A stretch of 64,000 nucleotides of DNA from Spirochaetota bacterium (GTDB taxonomy: Bacteria > Spirochaetota > Spirochaetia > Treponematales > UBA12059). The stretch covers positions 345,389 to 409,388 of the forward strand of contig JAKLDN010000001.1 in the NCBI GenBank assembly GCA_022703505.1, written 5' to 3'. The notes beneath the pieces were generated by a model, which was not told the origin of the DNA, searched no databases, and worked only from the letters and a program-made list of their open reading frames with translations. Below are positions 43,823 through 52,355 of this stretch, piece by piece; position 1 is the first letter of the stretch, and every line of letters starts with the position of its first letter. The position numbers and the translations under genes were made by a program.

Positions 43823-44728
43823 TCAGAGCTCCAGGCCCAGGAGGAAGCGGATGCGGCCGTTGGTGTAGGACTTCTGGTCGTAGATCGCGTCCACAGGCAG
43901 GAAGGCGTCGTAGGCGTAGGCCACTCCGACCATGGGCCGCCGCTCCCCGACCGGGAACGTCAGGGTCAGGGAACCTTCCAGGCTTTGGCTTTCGTAGACG
44001 AAATCCGTAGCCACGCCTCCCGCCACCGCAACGGAATACCCGATGTGTCGGACCCAGTCCACCCCGCCCCGGACCGTCCAGCCCGGCGCGGGCCGGAAGG
44101 ACAACGTACCCCCCAGCCGGGTCTCGAAGCCCTCGTCCCAGACGGAGAAGGGGGTGACGACGGTCGAGTAGTTCGCGATGCCTTCCAGGTACTCCCTCAG
44201 GGTGAAGGGCCAGGAGGTTCGATAGTACACCTCCACCGATGCGGTACCCAGGGACAGTTTCAGGTCCGCCCCCAGCAACGGTTTCGCCCAGATCGTCCGC
44301 TGTCCTACGTAATAGACTACTCCCGTATCCTCCCCGTACTTGTCCTCGTCCAGCATGACACCGTTCACCAGGGCCACGGGGCTCAGGGAGACTCCGCCCG
44401 TCCTTCCGAACCGCAGGGCCAGGATGTCCGAGGGCAGGCGAAAGACCTCCAGGTCCAGAGTCTTCCGGGACTGGATGACCGTGGTCGTGCCCCCGCCCTC
44501 GGGATACTCCTCCAGGAAGCTCGAGGCCGAGAACGTCAGGCCCGACTCCCCGAAGGAAGCCCACCTGAGGCGCAGGGAGGCGGAACCCTCCAGGGTTCCC
44601 GAGGTGTTGGGCGCCAGGCTCACGTCGAAGGAGAGGGGGGACTGGGCCGAGGCGGTCCGAGCCGCGAGCGCCAGGATCGACACGGCAGCGAATGCGACAA
44701 GTCGTGGACGACAGGAAGCGACGCGCAT
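43823..44728 (-). CDS. Putative outer-membrane beta-barrel protein
   Basis: 301 residues. Signal peptide MRVASCRPRLVAFAAVSILALAARTASAQ, then alternating hydrophobic/polar strands with glycine-rich turns (ASLRLRWASFGESGLTFSASS, LALRFGRTGGVSLSPVAL, GGTLSFRPAPGWTVRGGVDWV). It ends GRIRFLLGLEL, the usual pattern of a C-terminal barrel strand. I do not recognise a named family. The start at 44728 is set by GAGGAGGTACC and the signal peptide. A good promoter lies about 90 bases upstream. Its presence implies a diderm cell. Confidence 0.65.
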   Translation of the reverse strand: MRVASCRPRLVAFAAVSILALAARTASAQSPLSFDVSLAPNTSGTLEGSASLRLRWASFGESGLTFSASSFLEEYPEGGGTTTVIQSRKTLDLEVFRLPSDILALRFGRTGGVSLSPVALVNGVMLDEDKYGEDTGVVYYVGQRTIWAKPLLGADLKLSLGTASVEVYYRTSWPFTLREYLEGIANYSTVVTPFSVWDEGFETRLGGTLSFRPAPGWTVRGGVDWVRHIGYSVAVAGGVATDFVYESQSLEGSLTLTFPVGERRPMVGVAYAYDAFLPVDAIYDQKSYTNGRIRFLLGLEL

Positions 44729-45078
44729 GGTACCTCCTCGGGGCTGCGGGGACTTTGGTCCGAACAAATCGTTCCCGCAACCTCGTCGCGTTTTTACAGA
44801 TGAAATTCTTACGTACTGTAGTATACTTCCCTGAAAACACACGTCAACCGAGGCTGAGCACCCGATCCCGACGTCGATTGACACGACACCACGGACGGCG
44901 GCGAACCTGCGCCTCCTCCCCGGAATACGCAGGTCCCTTCGAAGTGACCCGCGGAACGGTTCGATGGCACTTCCCGGATCCGAGAGGGGAACATCATAGA
45001 GCCGTTCCGACCGGGTGTCGTTTCCTTTAGGACGAGCATCACCACTCTCGGAGGAGGCGCCTTCGACGGTGCGGGTTT
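44729..45078. other. Long intergenic stretch without a supported gene
   Basis: About 350 bases between the leftward barrel gene and the rightward fucose genes. Apart from the barrel promoter near the left and the LacI operators to its right, I see no reading frame with a ribosome site and codon bias, and no RNA structure I can name. Confidence 0.5.
44820..44847 (-). promoter_or_regulatory. Promoter of the beta-barrel gene
   Basis: TTGACG (44842-44847) and TATACT (44820-44825) on the minus strand, 16 bases apart. The leader would be about 85 bases. Confidence 0.6.
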
Positions 45079-45132
45079 TGTAATCGATTACATTTTCCTC
45101 TTGACAAGCCTGCCAACCGGGTAAACGATTAC
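45079..45132 (+). promoter_or_regulatory. Two LacI-type operators flanking a -35 box
   Basis: Operator 1 is the perfect palindrome TGTAATCGATTACA (45079-45092) with the central CG typical of LacI/GalR sites. Operator 2, GTAAACGATTAC (45121-45132), is a near-palindrome of the same type. Their centres are 41 bases apart. TTGACA (45101-45106) lies between them, so operator 2 covers the likely -10. This should be the site where the LacI protein encoded at 45623 represses fucU-lacI-fucI. Confidence 0.78.
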
Positions 45133-45173
45133 ATCCTTAGACGGCGCCTGTTTTACGCCGCCGGGGGATCGCC

Positions 45174-45626
45174 ATGCTCATTGGAATCGCGCCCTGCATC
45201 ACTCCCGAACTCCTCGCGGTCCTCCACCGCATGGGTCACGGGGACGAGATCGTCCTGGCGGACGCCTTTTTCCCCGGGGAAAGCTGCAATCCCCGGACCC
45301 TCCGGGCCGACGGGATCCGCGTCGCGGAACTCCTGGACGGCGTCCTGGCCCTCATCAACCCCGACGGCCACGATCCCGCCCCCTTCCTCATGATGCAGCC
45401 CGTTCCCGGGGACCCCTTGGACCCCGGGGTGGAGCGGGAGTACCGAACCGTAATCGACCGACGCTGGCCCGCGTCTCCCCCGATCGCCCGTCTAGAGCGC
45501 TTCGCCTTCTACGAGCGGGCGCGGCGGGCCTTCGCGGTAGTCATGACCGGCGAAACGGCCCCGTACGGCAACCTCATCGTGAAAAAAGGCGTGATACCGG
45601 CGGCTCCCGGAGGACGTCCCGTGTGA
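45174..45626 (+). CDS. fucU: L-fucose mutarotase, FucU/RbsD family
   Basis: 150 residues. The FucU/RbsD fold is recognisable from MLIGIAPCITPELLAVLHRMGHGDEIVLADAFFPG with the catalytic-type histidine, RADGIRVAELLDGVLALI in the middle, and FYERARRAFAVVMTGETAPYGNLIVKKGVI at the end, where a tyrosine and arginine line the sugar pocket. It interconverts the alpha and beta anomers of L-fucose, feeding the isomerase encoded two genes downstream. First gene of the operon behind the two LacI operators; its TGA overlaps the GTG of the regulator. Confidence 0.9.
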   Translation: MLIGIAPCITPELLAVLHRMGHGDEIVLADAFFPGESCNPRTLRADGIRVAELLDGVLALINPDGHDPAPFLMMQPVPGDPLDPGVEREYRTVIDRRWPASPPIARLERFAFYERARRAFAVVMTGETAPYGNLIVKKGVIPAAPGGRPV

Positions 45627-46615
45627 GTCGCGCGGCCACGGTCCGGGACATAGCCCGGGAAGCCGGGGTTTCCACGGCCACGGTGTCCCGCGCCCTGAAC
45701 GGGGATCCCCGCGTCCACGGAACGACCGCCTCGGCGGTGCGGGCCGCGGCAGACCGCCTGGGGTACTCGGTAAACCGGGCGGCTCGCAGCCTGAAGACCC
45801 GGTCGACCAGGATGGTCGGGGTGATAGCGCCGGACCTGGCTACGGATTTCTTCATGATCCTCGCGGACCGTCTCGAACGGGAGCTCGCCGCCGAGGGTTA
45901 CGACATGTTGATCGCCTCCTCGAGGGAGAGCGCGGCGGAGGAGGAGCGCCTGCTGGGCCTGTTCCCGGAGCACCTCGTGGACGGCATCGTCGCCATCCCG
46001 GCCACCGGGGAATCGGATCACTTCCGGCGCGCGATCGCCCGGGGCACGCCCCTAGTGCTGACGGACAGGGCTCCGGGGAACCCGGGCGCGGACGCCGTAC
46101 TCGTCGACAACGAGGGGGGGGCCCGGGAGGCGGTCCGGGCGCTGGCGGGGCTCGGCTACCGCAGAATCGGATTCGTGGGCGGAGACCTGCGTCTGACCAC
46201 GGCCCGGGAACGCTTCGAGGGTTACCGTACGGCCCTGGCCGGTCTCGGCATCCCCCCCGAACCGGAGTTCGAGCGGTTCGGTCCCATGCACATCGACGCG
46301 GGCTACGGCATGATGGACGAACTACTGGCCCTGCCGAACGCACCGGAGGCCTGGTTCGTGGTGAACGCGGACACCCATGTCGGGGCGACCAACCGGCTGT
46401 ACAAGGAACCGCCGGAGCGTAGGGAACGCGCCGCCTTGGCCGCCTTCGACGAGATGCCCTGGTCGCCCCTCCTCCGGTTCTGCCGGTTCGCGGTGGAACA
46501 GCCGGTGGGGGAGATGGGCAGGACGGCGGCGGGCTTCATCCTGGATCGAATCGAAGGCAGGGTCGGAGGGCGGCCCCGTACGGCGCGCCTGCCCACCCGG
46601 CTCATCCCGCATTGA
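45623..46615 (+). CDS. LacI-family transcriptional repressor
   Basis: 330 residues. The [26 protein letters not shown] and hinge helix [15 protein letters not shown] are followed by a periplasmic-binding-protein-like sensor domain (about 60-325: [65 protein letters not shown]). A GTG start overlaps the fucU stop, with GGAGG at good spacing. It is expected to bind the TGTAATCGATTACA sites at 45079-45132 and to be relieved by fucose or a fucose metabolite. Confidence 0.92.
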   Translation: MSRAATVRDIAREAGVSTATVSRALNGDPRVHGTTASAVRAAADRLGYSVNRAARSLKTRSTRMVGVIAPDLATDFFMILADRLERELAAEGYDMLIASSRESAAEEERLLGLFPEHLVDGIVAIPATGESDHFRRAIARGTPLVLTDRAPGNPGADAVLVDNEGGAREAVRALAGLGYRRIGFVGGDLRLTTARERFEGYRTALAGLGIPPEPEFERFGPMHIDAGYGMMDELLALPNAPEAWFVVNADTHVGATNRLYKEPPERRERAALAAFDEMPWSPLLRFCRFAVEQPVGEMGRTAAGFILDRIEGRVGGRPRTARLPTRLIPH

Positions 46616-46647
46616 AAGGGCCGCCCGGAGCGGCGAAGGAGCAGGAC

Positions 46648-48468
46648 ATGGCGAATCTTGAAAGTCTGAAGCCCAGGCCGGCGGCGCGGAGGTTTCCCGG
46701 ACCGGCCCCCAAGATCGGTATCCGGCCCGCGATCGACGGGCGCCTCGGGGGAGTCCGGGAATCCCTGGAGGACGTGACCATGGGCATGGCCCGGGCCGCG
46801 GCCCGGTTGATCTCGGACAACCTGAGGCACCCCGACGGCACCCCGGTCGAGTGCGTCCTGGCGGACTCGACCATAGGAGGCGTCGCGGAGGCCGCGGCCT
46901 GCGCGGAGAAATTCTCGCGGGAGGGGATCCAGGTCACTCTCACCGTGAGCCCCTGCTGGTGCTACGGGTCGGAAACCATGGACATGGATCCCCTGACCGT
47001 CAAGGCGGTCTGGGGCTTCAACGGCACCGACCGTCCCGGGGCCGTCTACCTGGCGGCCGTCCTGGCGGCTCACAACCAGAAGGGCCTGCCCGCCTTCGGA
47101 ATCTACGGCCGGGACGTCCAGGATCTCAAGGACACGGGTTCCGTCCCGCCGGACGTGCGGGACAAGATCCTGCGCTTCGCCCGAGCCGGCCTTGCCGTCG
47201 CCTGGATGCGGGGAAAGTCATACCTGTCCATCGGGTCCGTCTCCATGGGGATAGCCGGTTCCATCGTCGATCCGGACTTCTTCCAGTCCTGGCTGGGCAT
47301 GCGGACCGAGTACGTGGACATGAGCGAACTCGTGCGCCGCTTCGAGGAGAAGATATATTCCGAGGCCGAATATCGCCGCGCCCTCGCCTGGGTCCGTGAA
47401 AACTGCCCGGAGGGATCCGACGTCAATCCGCCTTCGATACAGCATTCCCGGGCCCGCAAGGACAAGGCCTGGGAGACCAGCGTCAAGATGGCCCTGATCG
47501 TCCGGGACCTCATGGTCGGGAATCCCGAACTCCGGAGGAAAGGCCGGGGGGAGGAAGCCCTGGGGCACAACGCCATCCTGGCGGGCTTCCAGGGACAGCG
47601 CGCCTGGACGGACCACTTCCCCAACGGGGACTTCCTGGAAACCATCCTCAATTCCAGCTTCGACTGGACCGGGATACGACAGCCCTACCTGGTTGCCACG
47701 GAAAACGACTCCCTGAACGGGGCGGTCATGCTCTTCGGGCACCTGCTCACCGGGACGGCCCAGATATTCTCCGACGTGCGCACTTTCTGGAGTCCCGAGG
47801 CCGTGGAGCGCGTCACGGGCTGGAAGCCCGAAGGAGCCTCGGCGGGCGGTTTCATCCATCTCATCAATTCCGGGGCGACCACCCTGGACGGCACGGGCAG
47901 GCAGCGCCGGGACGGCAAGCCGGCTATGAAACCCTGGTGGGAAATCACGGCGGCGGAGGCCGGCGCCTGCCTTGACGCGACAAGCTGGAGGTACGCCGAC
48001 CTGGGCTACTTCCGTGGAGGAGGCTACTCCTCGGACTTCCTCACCGAGGGCGGCATGCCCGTGACGATGACCCGACTGAACCTGGCGGCCGGGGCGGGGC
48101 CCGTGCTTCAGATCGCGGAGGGCGTCACGGCCACCCTGCCTCAGCAGGTGCACGACAAGTTGGACAGGCGAACCAACGAAACCTGGCCCACCACCTGGTT
48201 CGTGCCGCGCCTGACGGGGAGGGGCCCCTTCCGGGACGTCTATTCGGTCATGGCCGCATGGGGAGCCAACCACGGGGCCGTGTGCTACGGCCACGTCGGG
48301 GCGGACTTCGCGGCCCTGGCGGCCGCCCTGCGCATCCCGGTCTGCATGCACAACCTCGAGGAGTCGTCCCTCTTCCGGCCGAGCTACTGGAACTCCTTCG
48401 GGATGGATCCGGAAGGCTCGGACTACCGGGCCTGCTCCGCCCTGGGACCTCTCTACGGCAGGAGGTGA
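46648..48468 (+). CDS. fucI: L-fucose isomerase
   Basis: 606 residues, close to the ~590 of E. coli FucI. It converts L-fucose to L-fuculose, needing Mn2+. Landmarks: [87 protein letters not shown] and [20 protein letters not shown]. The E and D residues of SEADYR-like and ENDS segments are the metal and acid-base positions in the family. AAGGAG precedes ATG 46648. No fuculokinase or fuculose-phosphate aldolase follows; a PfkB kinase and two DapA-type aldolases lie in the next operon. Confidence 0.95.
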   Translation: MANLESLKPRPAARRFPGPAPKIGIRPAIDGRLGGVRESLEDVTMGMARAAARLISDNLRHPDGTPVECVLADSTIGGVAEAAACAEKFSREGIQVTLTVSPCWCYGSETMDMDPLTVKAVWGFNGTDRPGAVYLAAVLAAHNQKGLPAFGIYGRDVQDLKDTGSVPPDVRDKILRFARAGLAVAWMRGKSYLSIGSVSMGIAGSIVDPDFFQSWLGMRTEYVDMSELVRRFEEKIYSEAEYRRALAWVRENCPEGSDVNPPSIQHSRARKDKAWETSVKMALIVRDLMVGNPELRRKGRGEEALGHNAILAGFQGQRAWTDHFPNGDFLETILNSSFDWTGIRQPYLVATENDSLNGAVMLFGHLLTGTAQIFSDVRTFWSPEAVERVTGWKPEGASAGGFIHLINSGATTLDGTGRQRRDGKPAMKPWWEITAAEAGACLDATSWRYADLGYFRGGGYSSDFLTEGGMPVTMTRLNLAAGAGPVLQIAEGVTATLPQQVHDKLDRRTNETWPTTWFVPRLTGRGPFRDVYSVMAAWGANHGAVCYGHVGADFAALAAALRIPVCMHNLEESSLFRPSYWNSFGMDPEGSDYRACSALGPLYGRR

Positions 48469-48535
48469 AGTCCCCCGGAACGGCCGCGGCGGTCGGAACC
48501 GCGGCCGTGATCATCCCGGCTGCGGTCGAAATGAT

Positions 48536-48565
48536 TTGACAAGTCGGGGAGTACGGGTCTAAACT
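48536..48565 (+). promoter_or_regulatory. Promoter of the iclR gene
   Basis: TTGACA (48536-48541) and TAAACT (48560-48565), 18 bases apart. Between fucI and this promoter a 10-base-pair GC hairpin (about 48480-48508) may end the fuc transcript, though it lacks a T-run. Confidence 0.5.
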
Positions 48566-48584
48566 GTTCACATACACGGCAGAC

Positions 48585-48600
48585 GTCCGTATATACGGAC
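48585..48600 (+). promoter_or_regulatory. Probable IclR operator
   Basis: A perfect 16-base palindrome, GTCCGTATATACGGAC, 14 bases before the iclR ATG and just past the predicted transcription start. Position and symmetry suggest autoregulation by the IclR protein. Confidence 0.65.
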
Positions 48601-48614
48601 AACTCCGAGGCGTT

Positions 48615-49391
48615 ATGAAACAGGTCCGATCCATCCAGCGGGCCCTCGAGATCGTCGACTCCTTCCGGCTCGGCCAGAGCAAGGGAGTCTCCGAGATCAG
48701 CCGCGAGATGGGGATACCCAAGAGCACGGCCCACGAGATCCTGGCCACCCTCGTCGAGGCGGGCGTCCTGGCCCGGGACGACGTAACCGGCCTATTCCAG
48801 CTGGGGACCAAGCTCATCGAGCTCGGGAACCGCGCCCGCTCGAACTACCCCCTAAACCGCGCCGCCGAACCCTTCATCAAGGCCCTTCGGGACGAATTCG
48901 ACGAGACGGTCTTCCTCACGCTGCTCGAACGGGACCAGGTCTTCTATCTCGACTGCTACGAATCCACCCGGCGGCTCCGGATCTTCTCGACCCTCGGAGA
49001 CCGGGCTCCCCTGTACTGCACTTCCCTGGGAAAGGCCATCCTCGCGGCTATGCCCCCGGACGAGCTGGATCGATACCTGTCCTCCGTCAAGCTTGAGCCC
49101 TTCACGGTGAACACCATCACGGACCCTGTCCTCCTCCGGGAGGACATCGAGCGAACGGCCCGGAGGGGCTACGCGGTGGACGACATGGAGCACGAGGAGG
49201 GGGTGCGCTGCCTGGGCGCGGCAATCCGCAACGAGGCAGGCCGACCGATAGGGGCCGTGAGCGTATCCGGCGCAGCCGGCCGGATATCCGGGGAACGGGA
49301 GGCGGAGATCGCCGTCCGGGTCGTGGCAGCGGCGGAGGGGACATCCAGGGCGATGGGGTACCGGCCCGGCGAGAGCCGGCAAAATCAATAG
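48615..49391 (+). CDS. IclR-family transcriptional regulator
   Basis: 258 residues. The winged HTH is VRSIQRALEIVDSFRLGQSKGVSEISREMGIPKSTAHEILATLVEAGVLARD. A GAF-like effector domain (about 75-250) contains the family segments LYCTSLGKAILA, GYAVDDMEHEEGVRCLGAAIRNEAG and IGAVSVSGAAGRI. It should respond to a small organic acid made or imported by the downstream TRAP operon. GAGG precedes the ATG. It is separated from dctP by 56 bases. Confidence 0.93.
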   Translation: MKQVRSIQRALEIVDSFRLGQSKGVSEISREMGIPKSTAHEILATLVEAGVLARDDVTGLFQLGTKLIELGNRARSNYPLNRAAEPFIKALRDEFDETVFLTLLERDQVFYLDCYESTRRLRIFSTLGDRAPLYCTSLGKAILAAMPPDELDRYLSSVKLEPFTVNTITDPVLLREDIERTARRGYAVDDMEHEEGVRCLGAAIRNEAGRPIGAVSVSGAAGRISGEREAEIAVRVVAAAEGTSRAMGYRPGESRQNQ

Positions 49392-49447
49392 GTTTCCGCG
49401 GCGGGCCGATGTCCGCCGAAAGGTCATTTTCAGGAGGTGCTTGTATC

Positions 49448-50452
49448 ATGAAAAGACGAGTTTTCGTTCTGGTGATCGCGATCTTCCTGATCGCCGCCGC
49501 GGCCCTGTCCGCCCAGGACAAGACCTACACCATCCGTTTCAACACGGTAGCTAGCCCGAGCGACATCCAGGTGGAGGCGATGAACAAGTTCGCCGAGGTG
49601 GCGACGGCCCTGAGCGGCGGCAAGCTGGACGTCAAGGTCTTCCACTCCGGTCAGCTCGGGGACCAGAAGACCGCCCTGCTCGGGGTCATGAAAGGATCCC
49701 TCGAGATGGCCTGCGACGCGAGCCCGGCTTGGCTGGCGGACATCGGAAGTTATCCCGAGATCGGCGTCCTCGAGGTGGCCTACCTCTTCCGGGACATCGA
49801 CCACATGTACCGGGTGCTGAACGGACCGGTCGGGCAGAAGTACTGGGACACCCTGGCGGCGAAGTCGGGCATCCGGGTCCTGGACGCCTGGTACCTCGGC
49901 ACCCGCGAGCTCTCCCTCACCAAGAAGGCCGGCCCGGTTCGGACTCCCGCGGACCTCAAGCCCCTCAAGATCCGCTGGCCCAATTCCGAGGCGTGGCTGG
50001 ACGTGGGCCGCTCCCTCGGCGCCAACCCGACTCCCATGGGATTCGGCGAGGTCTACATGGCCCTCAAGACCGGAACCATCGACGGCCAGGACAACCCCAT
50101 CCCGACGAGCTACGCGGAGAAATTCCTCGAGGTCGCCCAGTACATCGTCCTGACGGACCACATGCTCGGCTACGTCACCCCGGTCATCAACGAGAAGCTC
50201 TGGAAGGAGATGCCCGAGAATTACCGCTTCTATATCAAGCAGGCCCTCACCGTGGCCCGGTTCTACATGAACCAGAAGGTCATGGAGGAGGAAGCGACGC
50301 TGATCGGCAAGGCCCAGAAGGAATACGGGATCCAGGTGATCGTGCCCGACAAAAAAGCCTTCATGGACAACGCCAAGAAGTACTATTCGGACCCGAAGTT
50401 CGCCAAGCGCTTCGGCGACGGGGCGTACGCGAAGATACAGGCGGTGGAATGA
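49448..50452 (+). CDS. dctP: TRAP transporter substrate-binding protein, DctP family
   Basis: 334 residues. Signal peptide MKRRVFVLVIAIFLIAAAALSAQ, then a DctP domain with FNTVASPSDIQVEAMNKFAEVATALSGGKLDVKVFHSGQLGDQ, the binding-arginine segment PLKIRWPNSEAW, and FGEVYMALKTGTIDGQDNPIPTSYAEKF. The ligand is a carboxylate, but residues differ from the uronate-type protein at 38566, so the two systems probably take up different acids. AGGAGG at 49432-49437 fixes the ATG at 49448. First structural gene after iclR. Confidence 0.92.
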   Translation: MKRRVFVLVIAIFLIAAAALSAQDKTYTIRFNTVASPSDIQVEAMNKFAEVATALSGGKLDVKVFHSGQLGDQKTALLGVMKGSLEMACDASPAWLADIGSYPEIGVLEVAYLFRDIDHMYRVLNGPVGQKYWDTLAAKSGIRVLDAWYLGTRELSLTKKAGPVRTPADLKPLKIRWPNSEAWLDVGRSLGANPTPMGFGEVYMALKTGTIDGQDNPIPTSYAEKFLEVAQYIVLTDHMLGYVTPVINEKLWKEMPENYRFYIKQALTVARFYMNQKVMEEEATLIGKAQKEYGIQVIVPDKKAFMDNAKKYYSDPKFAKRFGDGAYAKIQAVE

Positions 50453-50494
50453 GGCTTTCGCGGACCTGACGCGATAGACCGACCTTTGAATCGA

Positions 50495-50536
50495 GCGTCG
50501 CGGGCGACCGGTACAGTCACCGGCCGCCCGCGACGC
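50495..50536 (+). promoter_or_regulatory. Long intercistronic hairpin between dctP and dctQ
   Basis: A 12-base perfect stem (50495-50506 with 50525-50536) is continued by CCGGT/ACCGG (50508-50512/50519-50523) across a one-base internal mismatch, with a 6-base loop. No T-run follows. It mirrors the hairpin at the same place in the other TRAP cassette. Confidence 0.75.
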
Positions 50537-50553
50537 GACAGCCCGGAGGCACG

Positions 50554-51063
50554 ATGAAGCGAGCATTCAAGCAATTCCTCGACGCGGTGGAGGTATACAT
50601 CCCGGCTGCCGTTTTCGCCCTCCTCATCGCGAGCATCTTCATCCAGGTCGTCCTTCGATACGTCTTCAACTCCCCCAGCCCGGAACTCTTCGAGATATCG
50701 ATCTACGCCTTCGTCTGGGTCATCTACCTGGGCGGGGCCCTCGCCTCCCGCTACGACCAGCACATCCGGTTCGACCTGATCTACCGCGGCCTGAAGCGGC
50801 CCGCCCAGATCGTCGTCGATTTGGTCTTCAACCTCGCGACCCTCGGTATCCTTCTCTATCTCCTGGTGCCGAGCTTCCGCTACACCTTCGAGATGTACAA
50901 GATAAAGGCGTCTGCCCTGCGGATCCCCTGGACCTTTCTCCTGATCGTGTACCCCGTATTCATCCTCCTCGTGATCATCCACACCAGCACTACGACATAC
51001 CGCGGCGTCCGGGAACTCATGGGCAAGGGCCGGGCTCCCGAGGAGACTCCGCCATGGATATAG
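50554..51063 (+). CDS. dctQ: TRAP transporter small permease, DctQ
   Basis: 169 residues, four membrane helices. It contains the DctQ stretch VVLRYVFNSPSPELFEISIYAFVWVIYLGGALASRYDQHIRFDL. GGAGG precedes the ATG. The final 10 bases overlap dctM. Works with the DctM encoded next and the binding protein encoded upstream. Confidence 0.9.
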   Translation: MKRAFKQFLDAVEVYIPAAVFALLIASIFIQVVLRYVFNSPSPELFEISIYAFVWVIYLGGALASRYDQHIRFDLIYRGLKRPAQIVVDLVFNLATLGILLYLLVPSFRYTFEMYKIKASALRIPWTFLLIVYPVFILLVIIHTSTTTYRGVRELMGKGRAPEETPPWI

Positions 51064-52352
51064 CCGTAACCGTCTGGCTCGCCGTCTTCACCGTCAGCTT
51101 TCTCATGGGATACCCCTTCGGGTTCAGCATGTTCGCGAGCTCGACCCTCTACATCATCCTCAAGGGGATCGACATCACCACCGTGCTGGACATCATGGTG
51201 ATACAGTTCGAGACCAACTTCGTGCTCCTGGCGGTGCCCCTGTTCATCTTCTCCGCCAAGCTCCTGAACGCGTCCCTCCTCACGGACCGGCTCTTCGACT
51301 TCGCCAAGGTCCTGGTGGGCCCCCTGCCGGGAGGGCTGGCCCACGTGAATATCGTAAACAGCATGATCTTCGCGGGCATGTCCGGATCCGAGATCGCGGA
51401 CGTGGCGGGTCCCGGCCAGATGGAGGTCCGGGCGATGGAGAAGGCCGGGTTCGACCGCCCCTTCAGCTGCGCGGTCTCGGCATCCTCGGCCACGATAGGC
51501 CCCATCATCCCGCCTTCCATCCCGATGGTGATCTACGCGATGATCTCCGGGGCCTCCGTCGGCTACCTCTTCCTGGGGGGCTTCCTCCCCGGAGTGCTCC
51601 TGGGGTTCTGCCTCATGATCGGGGTCTACATCGTGTCGATCCGGAGGAAATATCCGGTGGGCCGGTGGTATACGTTCCGGGAGATCCTCGCGACGACGAA
51701 GACGTCCTTCCTCATCCTGCTGGCTCCCGCGATCCTGCTCCTGGGCATCTACACCGGGATTTTCACACCCACCGAAGCCGCGGCGGTGGTCTGCGTGTAC
51801 TCCTTGGTCCTCAGCCTGGCGGTCTACCGGACGGTTAACCTCAAGGGGCTTTTCAAGCTCCTCGTGGAGAGCGTGGCCGCGGCGGGCTTCACCAGCTTCA
51901 CCATAGGCGGCGCCTTCCTGTTCGGGTACGTCCTGGCCCGGGAGGAGATCCCGGCCAAGATAGCCGAGTTCTTTCTCTCCCTGGGGATCTCGGGCAGCCC
52001 GGCCCTCACCCTCCTTTCCATCAACGTGCTTTTCCTCATTCTAGGATGCTTCGTGGACGTCTCCGTGTCGCTGCTCATCGTGGTGCCCCTCATCCTCCCG
52101 GTTGTGGAGGCGGCCGGCATCGACCTGGTCCACTTCGGCGTCGTGGTCACCTTGAACCTCATGATAGGACTGTCCACACCGCCCTTCGGGGAGGCGGTGT
52201 TCATCATTGCCCGGGTGACCGATACGCCCCTGGGCGCCGTGTTCAAGGAGATGTGGCGCTTCATCGGCTTCATGATCCTGGCCCTGATGCTCATCAGCGT
52301 GTTCCCGGACATCGTGCTGTTCGTACCCCGCCTTGCCGGGTACCAAGGATAA
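51054..52352 (+). CDS. dctM: TRAP transporter large permease, DctM
   Basis: 432 residues, about 12 membrane segments. It includes VPLFIFSAKLLNASLLTDRLFDFAKVLVGPLPGGLAHVNIVNSMIFAGMSGSEIADVAGPG, IGPIIPPSIPMVIYAMISGASVGYLFLGGFLPG and MIGLSTPPFGEAVFI. GAGGAG precedes the ATG. The next gene begins 3 bases after its stop. Confidence 0.94.
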   Translation: MDIAVTVWLAVFTVSFLMGYPFGFSMFASSTLYIILKGIDITTVLDIMVIQFETNFVLLAVPLFIFSAKLLNASLLTDRLFDFAKVLVGPLPGGLAHVNIVNSMIFAGMSGSEIADVAGPGQMEVRAMEKAGFDRPFSCAVSASSATIGPIIPPSIPMVIYAMISGASVGYLFLGGFLPGVLLGFCLMIGVYIVSIRRKYPVGRWYTFREILATTKTSFLILLAPAILLLGIYTGIFTPTEAAAVVCVYSLVLSLAVYRTVNLKGLFKLLVESVAAAGFTSFTIGGAFLFGYVLAREEIPAKIAEFFLSLGISGSPALTLLSINVLFLILGCFVDVSVSLLIVVPLILPVVEAAGIDLVHFGVVVTLNLMIGLSTPPFGEAVFIIARVTDTPLGAVFKEMWRFIGFMILALMLISVFPDIVLFVPRLAGYQG

Positions 52353-52355
52353 CCT

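Noticed and set aside
45061-45140. CRP-like site at the TAATCGATTA palindrome
   Set aside because: The central CG and the neighbouring LacI gene fit a LacI-type operator much better than the TGTGA-N6-TCACA consensus.
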